DNA of 64,000 nucleotides from positions 372,001 through 436,000 of the forward strand of contig JBBMOL010000057.1 in the NCBI GenBank assembly GCA_037954665.1, given 5' to 3'. Position numbers and translations under genes: made by a program. Under the pieces are notes generated by a model that ran no database searches, was not told the origin of the DNA, and saw only the letters and a list, made by a program, of their open reading frames with translations. Position 1 is the first letter of the stretch. Every line of letters starts with the position of its first letter. The stretch is from Laguncularia racemosa (taxonomy: Eukaryota; Streptophyta; Magnoliopsida; Myrtales; Combretaceae). Positions 12,094-22,753 of the stretch are shown in pieces.

Positions 12094-13876
12094 AATGACG
12101 GCTATGTATCTATATATATATATATACAGAAAATGGGTTTCAAAATGTCAAGGACATGCCAAAGTAAATTTACATAATTTGATAATAATAAAAACATCAA
12201 GGGCACGCAAAGAATCCTTATATGGAACAAAACATTTATACATAATTATTGCGTATGTTCAAATTGAATCCTTTCCTAGTGAAAGACGACGCAAATGGAG
12301 CTTAAAGCTCCATCTATATTATAAAAGTTAAACTTGAATTTGCGCTTATCACATATATTGAATTCATGCAGGGTAGTTTTGGAGAAAACTGTCCATGTTT
12401 TTTTGTACATTACGTTCATCATCCACTTTTATACTAATAATTCATGTATTTGGATAAGTAATGGATAATTTTTAATAATAGTTAAATATATAATAGTGAT
12501 AATATATATATATTTTAAATTATCAATTATATTTTCACAAGTTAATATTTTATTGGTATTTCTATACCACTAATTCATACATATAATATATTGAAACTTT
12601 TTTCATAGCTCGTCTTCCCTCTAATCAAAATTCGGATTTACCACTATTCCTAGACAATTATGTTTAAGTGGCCAATGGATGTATGCTACGTATAGAGTAG
12701 ATTCACATCTCAGTTTTATGACTTTATAAACCATGTAAAGGAAGTTATATGTATTGAATTTCTATTTGCACATGCTTAGTGTCCGAATCTTGTGTCATGG
12801 ACAATGTGCGTCATTAAGCATGCGTGCCCTAAGCAAAGGAAAACTCACCATTCATGGTTTGGGAGGAAATAGACGTTAAAAGAAAGCCCTAGCCATTTGT
12901 TTTAGTAAAATTTATACTTCAAAGACTACCCCATTAAGCTGGCTCATAATGCAAGTACAAGAGAGTTAAATTAATAACGTCACTCTTGTATTAACTTTCG
13001 CTAGGAACAATTATCCAAAAAAAAAAAAAAATCGCTAGGAACTCTTTGCAATTCTGGCTAGTAGCCCGATGGAAGACATGGAGGAATGATAGTTCAGGTG
13101 TTGCTAAGTTGTATATATATTGTGTATCTTTAGTTTCAGTAGAAAACAGTGCCTTTTTATTCTCTCAAAAATGGACAATTACATGTATATGCAATATATG
13201 TGGTCTTAAGTAACAATACAAACTTCAAGGGTAACCTAGCACGACAAAGAAATAAAAGCTTCAACAATATAAGCATGGATATGTAGTACCTAAGCACTGT
13301 TTCTTGGTATGGAATGTGTCACTTGAAACGCTATTCTTGCATGGTTACCTAGAATATCAAGACAATCAATTTGACACATTTCTCTCTTTGAGTTCTATCC
13401 ATGCAAGTAATGAAGTGATATATCCCTAGATATTCTGTACTAATACATGCCATTTGAAACACAAAATTCCATGAAATATATATATTTTTCATGAATAAGA
13501 TCTAAATTGCAATAGTATTTGTGGAGATTTGAATCCATAGAGTGTAACTGTAGGTAAATGTAGGTCTCTGTCATTTATGAATTCGTTGTTCATCCTTGGA
13601 ACACCTACGAGATATACACTGTTATCGTTGGACTTCGGAGTTTGCTAGCTAGAAATTGTACACAATAATATTATTATTATCAGAAAGATTAATTATCCCA
13701 CAATTCATACTATTGCATATGCTATGTACAAACCGTCAAGATTCACTTATGAAAATATGCAGTGTTACGTCTCTCTCTGTGATTTTTTCCCCTCAATTGT
13801 ACTTTTAAACCAAACTACAACTTATTTATTTATTTATTTTTTCCTGACTTCAAGTCTAAGAAGTATCACTGCATCA
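12094..13876. repeat. Segmental duplicate block A, left part
   Basis: There is no gene. Parts match DNA further right. CTAGCCATTTGTTTTAG near 12,890 recurs near 23,325. The stretch about 13,525-13,750 matches about 26,005-27,115 (shared TCATTTATGAATTC, TTGTTCATC, TTCGGAGT/TTCAGTGT, TGTACAAACCGTC-like), and that copy carries an 0.8-kb insertion. Block A continues at 19,650 after element E1. Confidence 0.6.
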
Positions 13877-13881
13877 GCCTT

Positions 13882-14461
13882 TGATGCAGGCATCGTAGCT
13901 GACATGGGTTGATCAGGCGTGTCTCTTGCAAAACACGGTCGTGTAATGTGTCTGGAAGCTCCTAGAAACATACACAGCCTCATACACGGCCGTATGTTAT
14001 ACCAGGCTAATTCCCAGAAACATACACGACCTCATACATGGCTAGAAGGCACGACCGTGTATTATGTTAGGATCTTTTCTAGAAACATACACGGCCTCAT
14101 ACACGACCAGGAGACACGACCGTGTGTTATGTCAGGAATATCTCCTGAAGCCTACATGGCCTTATACACGACCGTGTATAAGGCAGATGACGAACGTGTA
14201 TACATATATTTATTTTCACATGTACATATATATTTCCTTTTTTACTTGTTTCCCTAAGGACTATATATAGTTGCTAGGTCATTTTTAGGGTTAGCTTTTA
14301 TTCTTTTATCAATATACACTTTTAGAGAAGATTGTTCTCTGCTTTCTCGATTATGCGCAGTCGAGATTTTTAAGGAATAAACTCAGAACTATTCTTTGTT
14401 TATTCGTGAGGTCCAATCCTAGAATTGGTCTCGTGTTATTTACGCTTTCCGCGCTGCGTTA
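13882..14461 (+). repeat. E1 5' LTR
   Basis: A 580-bp LTR starting TGATGCAGG and ending GCGTTA (the expected CA end has become TA). Its U3 contains four tandem units of about 50-65 bp (about 13,965-14,190), each built on ACATACACGGCCTCATACACG and ACGACCGTGT. A palindrome at 14160-14183 has 11-bp arms. A TATA box (TATATATA, 14262-14269) follows the repeats. Confidence 0.92.
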
Positions 14462-14463
14462 GT

Positions 14464-14475
14464 TGGTATCAGAGC
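14464..14475 (+). promoter_or_regulatory. E1 primer-binding site (initiator tRNA-Met)
   Basis: TGGTATCAGAGC, 2 nt after the 5' LTR, is the complement of the 3' end of plant initiator tRNA-Met and primes minus-strand DNA synthesis. It is identical to that of element E3. Confidence 0.93.
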
Positions 14476-14494
14476 AAGGCAATTTCCTGCGGAG

Positions 14495-17400
14495 ATGTTG
14501 GCTAACGACGGTGTTGACGGCGGTCGCGTTCTCGACCTAGATCGGGATGCGGAAGTCCAAGGAGTCAATCAATGGGCTCCAAGGACGGTGGTCGAAGCCA
14601 TGGAACAGAGACTCGGGCGCGTAGAGCAGCGTTTGGAAGACCTGATTGCGCATTTCGACGCCATGGTGATGGGCCACAACGGAAATAGGGATGTTGTTGA
14701 GAATCGACCAGGAGTAGCAATCGCTCGTGACAGTCCTATTAATCAACCTGCAGCCGCGAATCAGTGGAATCAAAGGCTAGACGAAAGTTCCTCTAAGGAA
14801 GAGGGTGAATTCTTGCAAAGGAGGGCACAACCACCAAGAAGGGGCGGTGTTGGGGGTGGTAGATACCGCGAGGTCGATGACCGAATTGACCAGGAGTACG
14901 GTGGCAGTTATCGAAGAAACCACCAGGGATACAATCATACAGATGGCGGTGATTTCCGTTTCAAGGTAGATATTCCATCCTTTAATAGTAATCTTAATAT
15001 AGAAGATTTCTTGGATTGGCTTGTAGAAGTCGATAGATTTTTCGACTATATGAAGGTACCTGAGGATAGGAGAGTACGGTTGGTTGCTTGTAGGCTAAAA
15101 GGAGGGGCTTCTACATGGTGGGATCGTTTACAGAACCGGAGGCAGAGAGAGGGAAAGCAACCTATAAAGACATGGTACTGCATGAAGAATCTGTTGCAGA
15201 GGGATTTTCTACCACCCGACTATGAGTAGATCCTCTTCCAGCAGTACCAATGATGTCGTTAGGGGCAGAGGACGGTGCATGAATACACCGCCGAGTTTAT
15301 GAGGCTGGCGGAGAGGAATGATCTGAGGGAGACTAAGGGTCAGTAGGTGGCACGATTTGTGGACGGATTAAAGCTCCAGATTAGGGATAAAATCGGGGTA
15401 ACGGTGTTCAGAACTGTCAATGAGGCAAAGAATTTGGCTCTTAGAGCTGAGATGATGATTCAAGAATAGAGTGCAAGGCTAGGTGGGGGCAAAAGGAATT
15501 ATGTGTATGATAGTAATGGCAGTGGCAGCCGGGTGGTTGGTGAAAGGGTTAGAGGAATAGTCGAGAAACCAGTTGGGAGTATAGAGAAGAAAGACGACAA
15601 GACTGAGGGAAAGAAGCCTCTTAAGAGCAAAGAGACCCCAAGGAAAAATAATTCGTATGCTAAACCGATTCTGGGGAAGTGCTATAGGTATAATCAACCA
15701 GGGCACCGATCCAACGAATGCCCGAATCGACGGACTATAAACATTGTCGAAAGGGAGGAAGAGGAGGAAGTGTGTTGTGAACCGGATGGAGAGGATGAAT
15801 ATTATGATGAGGCTGATGATGGAGTAGAGCTGAACTATGTGATCAGAAGGATGATGCTGGCACCGAAACAAAGGGGTAGTTCACAATGACACCAGCTGTT
15901 CCGCACTAAGCGCACAATTGGTGGGAGAGTGTTCGACTTGATTATTGACAGTGGGAGCTGTGAGAACATAATCGGAAGGGAGGTTGTGAAACGACTCCAG
16001 CTACAGATAGAAAAACATCTGAACCCTTACACCATAGGGTGGATTAAGGCAGCGGAGCGAATTGAGGTGAAGGAGAGGTGTCGGGTTACATTCTCGATAG
16101 GCAAATATTAGGATGAAGTCTATTGCGACATCATCAATATGGATGTCTGCCACTTGCTATTCGGACGACCTTGGCAGTTTGACGTGGATGCCCAACATGC
16201 CGGGAAAGAAAACAAGTATCGATTGGAGAAAGGGGGCGTGAAATATACGTTGCTACCATTGACGGATAAACGACCCAAAACACAAAGGGCAGAAGTGAAA
16301 TCCTTTCTGACAATCACTCAGTCAGAAAAGGAAATGACTGAAGACATCAAAGAATCCCGATTAATGCATGCTCTTGTTGTGAAGAATGTAGGAGAGGACG
16401 TGGATAGTGTAGAGGCTCCAGAGGAAGTAATGGGGGTATTAGAAGAGTTCAAAGAGGTAGTGCCGGAAGATTTACTAGAAGGGTTGCCTCCATTGCGAGA
16501 CATCCAACAACATATCGACTTGGTGCCTAGGGCTAGCCTTCCTAATCTCCCTCATTATAGGATGAGCCCAAAGAGACGGAAGTCCTATAGGAGAAAGTCC
16601 AGGAATTACTGGATAAAGGATTCATCAGGGATAGCATGAGCCCATGTGCCGTTCCGACGCTATTGATGCCCAAGAAGGATGGTAGTTGGAGGATGTGTGT
16701 GGACAGCCGTGCGATCAACATGATCACAATTGGGTATAAATTCCCAATTCCTTGCATTGAGGACATATTGGATAGGCTGAGTGGAGCGATAATATTCTCG
16801 AAGGTGGATCTTAGGAGTGGGTATCATCAAATTCAGGTTAGACCTGGGGATAAATGGAAAACCGCTTTCAAGATAAAGGAAGGGTTGTACGAATGGTTGG
16901 TTATGCCATTCGGCCTCAGCAACGCACTGAGTACCTTCATGAGTGTAATGAATCAGGTACTTAAACCATTCATAGGTAGGTTTGTGGTAGTATACTTTGA
17001 TGATATCTTGATATATAGCAAGACTAAGGATGAGCATTTAGTACATTTAAGAAGCGTATTAATTGTGCTGAAAGAGAATAAGCTTTACGCCAATCTCAAG
17101 AAGTGCATACTCATGTCAAGAAAGCTACTGTTCTTGAGTTTTGTAGTGAGCGGTGAGGGCATAACGGTGGATGAGGACAAGGTAAGGGCCATTAGAGATT
17201 GGCCCACTCCCAAAAAAATCACCGAGTTGAGGAGCTTTTTGGGGTTGGCAAGATTTTATAGACGCTTCATACGACATTTCAGTACAGTCGTTGCCCCATT
17301 AACTGAGTGCCTGAAGAAAGGAAAGTTTCATTGAGATGGGGAAGCTGAGTCTAGATTTGCTGTGCTCAAAGAGAGATTGTGTAGTGCGCCGGTGTTGGCA

Positions 17401-19094
17401 TTACCGAACTTTGACAAACTATTCGAAGTGGACTGTGATGCCAGTGGCGTGGGCATTGGCGCCGTGTTATCTCAGGAGAAGAGATTCGTAGCCTTCCATA
17501 GTGAGAAGCTCTGTGAAGCCAGGAGGAGCTGGTCCACTTATGATAAAGAGTTCTATTCCATGGTCAGAACTCTGAGGATGTGGGAGCACTACTTGGTTGG
17601 TAAAGAGTTTATTTTGTACTCGGATTGTATCACTCTAAAACACCTAAGTAATCAGACCCGCATCTGTAAAGACATGCATGCCAGATGGATACAATTTCTG
17701 CAAAAGTTTCCCTTCCGCCTGATGCACAAATCCGGGGTCTAAAATAAGGTGGTCGACGCATTAAGTAGGAGAGCGGATTTATTGGTCACCATGCGGACTG
17801 AGGTGGTAGGTTTTGAGTAGCTGAAGGAACTGTATGAAGAGGATGCGGATTTCGGGACTATATGGAGAAAATGTATCAATCAGGAACCCAATGACAGTTA
17901 CTACATCCTGTAGGGTTACTTAATGAGGGGCAGTTAACTCTGTGTTCCCGAATCATCCTTGAGGGAAAAATTGATTAGGGACCTACATGGAGGGAGACTA
18001 GCTGGACATCTGGGGCGCGATAAGACACTAGCGGTAGTGGTTGCAAGATATCATTGGCCTCAGCTGAGAAGAGATGTAGGGATAATCGTGCAAAGGTGCT
18101 ACGTCTGCCAGACATCTAAAGGACATTCTCAGAATACTGGGTTGTACACTCCACTACCAGTACTTGAGAATATCTGGGAGGATCTATCTATGGACTTCAT
18201 GTTAGGTTTACTTCGTACCCAACGAAGTGTTGATTTTTGTGGTTGTAGACAGGTTCTTTAAGATGGCTCACTTCATTCCTTGCAGGAAGACGATTGTCGT
18301 ACATGATGTTGCCAAGTTATTCTTTAAGGAGGTGGTCAGGTTGCATGGGGTTCCCAAGTCAATTACTTCCGATAAAGATACCCAGTTTCTTAGCCACTTC
18401 TAGAGGACACTATGGTACATGTTCGATTCTTCCCTTAATTTTAGCAGCACAACCCACCCTCAAACTGATGGGTAGACAGAGGTGACGAACGGGACCCTTG
18501 GAAACTTGATACGAAACATCTGTGGAAAGAAGCCAAAACAATGGGATTTGGCGCTTTCTCAAGCTGAATTCGCTTATAATAGTTCCATTCATAGAACTAC
18601 TGGGAAATCTCCTTTTTCAGTGGTCTATACAAAAGCGTCGTCTCACGCCTTGGATTTAGCTTTTCTGCCCAAGGGTGTAGAAGCCAATCTAGCTGCTAAA
18701 CACCTGGCAGAACAATACCAAACTATAGCATCTGAAGTGAAAGAGAGGATTGAGAGGGTTAATGAGTAGTATAAGAAAGCCACAGACAAGCATCAGAAGA
18801 AGAAACTGTTTGAGGTGGGAGATCAAGTGATGGTGTTCTTAAGGAAGGAACGCTTTCCCGTAAGCACTTATAGCAAATGGCAACCAAAGAACTTACAAGA
18901 TTGTCGCCAAGATAAATGATAATGCATATGTGGTTGGGCTTCCTGAAAGCATGAAAATCTCAAAAACCTTCAATGTAGCTGACTTATCTCCATTCTACTC
19001 GGATGACGAACCCATGTATCCAGAAGAGAACTCGGGGTCGAGTTCTTCATTGGTGGTAGAGAATGATGCGGGCATCGTAGCTGACACGGGTTGA
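14495..19094 (+). pseudogene. E1 gag-pol, broken
   Basis: Starts at ATG 14495. Gag is open to a TAG at 15,227 (CAG in E3). A zinc knuckle lies at about 15,680-15,722, with its second Cys changed to Tyr (C-x2-Y-x4-H-x4-C). Protease has the IDSGS active site near 15,941. Reverse transcriptase spans about 16,630-17,150 with YFDD at 16993-17004. RNase H (DCDASGVGIGAVLS) starts near 17,430. Integrase has an HHCC finger at about 17,980-18,115, an Asp in MDFMLGL near 18,190, and an Asp in ITSDKD near 18,365. Frameshifts occur near 16,570, 18,240 and 18,480, with additional stops near 15,255, 15,345, 16,110, 17,335, 17,740, 17,820, 17,910, 18,402 and 18,475. The last part of the frame, FNVADLSPF onward, reaches a TGA at 19,094 inside the 3' LTR. 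Confidence 0.9.
19050..19063 (+). promoter_or_regulatory. E1 polypurine tract
   Basis: The purine-rich run TGGTGGTAGAGAA directly precedes the 3' LTR and is where plus-strand DNA priming would occur. E3 has the purer version GGTGGGAGAGAA at the same place. Confidence 0.6.
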
Positions 19095-19644
19095 TCGGGC
19101 GTGTCTCTTACAAAGCATGGTCATATAATGTGTCTAGAAGCTCCCAGAAACATACACGGCCTCATGCACGGCCAGAAGGCACGGCCGTGTGTTATACCAG
19201 GCTGATTCCCAAAAACATACACAGCTAGAAGGCACAACCGTGTGTTATGTCAGGATTTTTTCCAAAAACATACACGACCTCATACACGGCCAGGAGGCAT
19301 GACCGTGTGTTATGTCAAGAGTATCTCCAGAAGCCTACATGGCCTTATACACGACAATGTATAAGGCAGATGGCAGACGTGTATACATATATTTATTTTC
19401 ACGTGTACATATATATTTCTTTTTTTACTTGTTTCCCTGGGGACTATATATAGTTGCTAGGTCATTTTTAGGGTTAGCTTTTATTCTTTTGTCAATATAC
19501 ACTTTTAGATAAGATTGTTCTCTGCTTTTTCGATTGTGCGCAGTCGAGATTTTTAAGGAATAAAATCAGAACTATTTTTTGTTTATTCATGAGGTTCAAT
19601 CCTAGAATTGGCCTCGTGTTGTTTATACTTTCCACGCTGCGTCA
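19064..19644 (+). repeat. E1 3' LTR
   Basis: 581 bp, from TGATGCGGG to GCGTCA. It matches the 5' LTR throughout, with scattered differences concentrated in the CG-rich repeat units. The palindrome seen in the 5' LTR is damaged here. The TATA box is at 19,445-19,452. Confidence 0.92.
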
Positions 19645-19649
19645 ACCTT

Positions 19650-20170
19650 ACAGAAGCTACAACTTGAAAATAGTAGGAAAATTTCATTAAGAGCTGATAC
19701 ATAAAGATTTGATCATAATACAGACCATATAATACACATAAAACTGTACTAATATTTGCGATAAGTATTATATATATGTATATATTAATAATTCATCATA
19801 ATTTGCGGCCCAATTTATAAAATACAGATCCCTAAAATTGCTTTCTGTGGAGATGCTTGCACGTAAAGGTTTAACGAACTTTCGATATATTGCATTATGT
19901 ATTAGAATAATCTTAAACGGCAAGTCAAAACCAACGATGATTGGATGTCCTTTAGTTAACCGTCAATCGGTGCAGTGACGCATATAAGATTTATTGGCCC
20001 AGTGCACACAGTTTTAGAGATGGTCATTTAGGATATTAGCAAGTTTTTATATTTCATCACGTATATAATACACACGTTGAGAAAATGATAGAAGGTATTA
20101 AAGTGCAAACAATGTACCAATATATACATTTTTGGCATGGTTCAACCTCTGGCTTTGACCATGAGGGGGA
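19650..20170. repeat. Segmental duplicate block A, right part
   Basis: Non-coding host DNA with clear counterparts at about 27,250-27,770 and 29,280-29,690. All three share AGTCAAAACCxAxGATGAT, TTAGTTAAC, GACGCAT-like, GTTGAGAAAAT and ATATTTTTGGxATGGTTCAA in the same order. It is the continuation of the block interrupted by E1. Confidence 0.85.
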
Positions 20171-22695
20171 AAAAAATTTAAATTACACTATATTATTTTC
20201 TTTCATATATATTCAAATATGCAATCCTATATTATGGATTATATTATAAGAGAGGATTAAGTTTATTCTCCATCGGTATCCATCTCTTCTCTTAAATGAA
20301 GAGACAACTTGATTTGGGCAATTTTTGGACCTTTTATTATCTTAAAATCATGGCAAATTTCCATGATCCTTTTGATTTAATCTATCACGTTCATTTTTAT
20401 CACAATTCATAAGATTTTGTGAAAGGTAATAATGCATGAATTTAGTTTTAGAGGGACCACAAATTTGTTTGGAAAATTAATTATATTATCATAAATTATA
20501 TGTAGATACAAGTTTGGATTTCCCTTGTTATGCAATGCTCACGCTAGCCGTTGTTTCTACTTTCTATTAAGTAAGCATGGTGATGCAACTTTGTGAAGAG
20601 TAATGAAAATTCAACTTTGAAAAGAGGAAACAAAAATATATATAGCTATATTTTTTAGTAAATTATGCATAGTATACATGCGTTTTTACACTTTTTTACT
20701 ATCTATACTTGTATTTTAATTTTTTATACTTTGTAATCTATGTTTTATCTCTATGTATGGATATTAATTGGCAAACAACATATTATCTTTTCGTTGGTCC
20801 ACAAATAATTACATTAATAAAATTTTATTATTAAATATATGAAATTAAATGATATAATATAAATAATAAATTAAGAAGAAAATAGTAAAAAAAGAAAAAA
20901 AGAAAATCCTTTATTGGCCATCCCAAAGCCAAAGGTGGCTAGAAAGGCTATAAATAATTGATTGGGTTAAAAGCTAGATCAATCCTTTAACCAAATTAGA
21001 GTGATGGATGACCACCTATGAATAGTAAAAAGGAAAAAATATCCAAAAAAAAAAAAACCTAGTTAAGGTGGTAATTCTCATGACTAACTACCTTGATCGA
21101 GTAGAACAACCCACCTATATTGGTAGATAGCGACTTTACAACCTTACTAGTTACCTTAAGTTAAAAGTATTGGTTGGTAAGAGCCTTTTTTAACTTTGTT
21201 TCTTTTCTCTTTTCCTCTTCTTCTTCTTCGGTTCTTGAGCAATTATACTTTCATGTAAGAAATATTTGATTTTTAAGAGCATAGCTCCTACATTAGAATA
21301 TTATAATATATAATATAAGTTCTAATAAGGTTTTAGAGTTGATATGAGGTCATACCTTGTACCACATCCTATGAACATAAGTTCCAAAATTTTGGAATTA
21401 AGACCTATCTAATATATAATATCAAACCTAGAACCCACCAAATCATGTAAGGTCCAATTGGTCCTATTATTTAATGATGCTTTAAGACCTAATACTACAA
21501 TATTTAGAAATCAAAATCTCTCTTTTACGATGCAAATGATGTTAATAAATGAGGTCACACTAATTTCTTTTTTGGTGTTAGCATTTATGTGATCACAATA
21601 GTTTTAATTATCTGTTCAAAATCCTACTAATATCCTTACAAACTTTAAGATATTCTATATTCATATTTGGTATATAATAAGATTTGTATATTATTCAAAT
21701 CTTGGAGTGCGTTTTTCTATTATTAGGGATATTATTGTTTAATTTGGTAGATATTATTTATATCTGTATATTTATATATTACCCTACATATTATATATAT
21801 TAAATTATAATATCCCTAGAAATCTTTATGCGTAGGTTGTATTTGAAACTGTATATACTAGCCATAGCAATCATTGTATATTAGTACTGCCAAAATCTTT
21901 CCTTTTTGCTATAAGTGCTTATTAGGCAACAGGTTACATTTAAAACTTTAAAAGTCGTTACTATATATGCATATTATAGCCTTTTAAAATAGAATTAAAT
22001 GTTTATATTCAATTTTTGTAGTCCTCAATGAAGCATAGATACGTATAACTTATAATATATGAAGATTTTAACCATAAAAGAAACTTTCATATTTGAGTTT
22101 TGGAAAAAAAAAAATCTAAAGCATATGTAATGGATGATAGTAATACTAGATATTTTTCTTTTAAGTATATATTCATTAAATTTTTAAAGATTTTACAATC
22201 TCTTATGATTGATCCCATTGCCCGCAAGGACAATTGAAATAAGAGTATATTTGGATAAGCCATCAATTCATTTTCTACATTTTCCTAACCAATATAGGTT
22301 AGTAGATCCAACATTTAAATTGATTCTAAATACTTATTGTTGGTAAGCTACTCTAAACGTGGACTTCCATGTGCAGGTTAATCTATCACATTTTGAGAGA
22401 TAGCTAAAGGTTGGCTCGGCTAACCTTAATATGGTCAGCCTAACTCACAGCTTGGATAGATGATACAAGTCACTTGCCTCACAATTTCATTGGTTTTTCT
22501 TCACAAATTTCAGAGTCAATGAGGATTAGCCATTGACCACCTTTCTTATCCATCCCTCATAATTTCTATACATACCAGATTAGGTTTCTAAGTAAGAGAT
22601 CGACATTTTGATGTTGACATTTGAAATCCAATAAAAGAAAGTCGTCAAATCAGAAGTAATAGTTTTTTGGTTAAGCTTATAATTTGGCATCACTA
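20171..22695. other. AT-rich intergenic DNA, no gene seen
   Basis: No membrane-protein paralogue follows block A, unlike the other copies of the block. No open frame, LTR or RNA gene is convincing. Confidence 0.5.
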
Positions 22696-22753
22696 ATCAG
22701 GATGGCCGAGTGGTCGAAGGCGCCGGGCGTGGGTTCAGATCCCACTTCTGACA
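22696..22753 (+). pseudogene. tRNA-Leu pseudogene lacking the anticodon arm
   Basis: 58 nt aligned to the 84-nt tRNA-Leu(CAA) genes above. The first 29 nt and last 29 nt match with three substitutions, and exactly 26 nt are missing. The gap removes part of the anticodon stem, the whole CTCAAGT loop and the variable arm. Acceptor, D and T arms remain, so the A and B boxes of the internal Pol III promoter survive, and TTTTT lies about 9 nt downstream. It cannot decode, but could still be transcribed. Confidence 0.93.

Larger units (their letters stand above)
13882..19644 (+). mobile_element. E1: CRM-like Ty3/gypsy LTR retrotransposon, degenerate
   Basis: A full-length 5.76-kb element in the order LTR, primer-binding site, gag, protease, reverse transcriptase, RNase H, integrase, purine tract, LTR. 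RT before integrase marks Ty3/gypsy. The integrase C-terminus (FNVADL followed by an ENSGSSS segment that runs into the LTR) resembles CRM chromoviruses; this lineage call is from memory of the family. Flanks GCCTT (13877-13881) and ACCTT (19645-19649) are a 5-bp target duplication with one mismatch. Removing the element restores a sequence that matches the related block at 27,231-27,260. Many stops and frameshifts make it non-autonomous. Confidence 0.9.
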
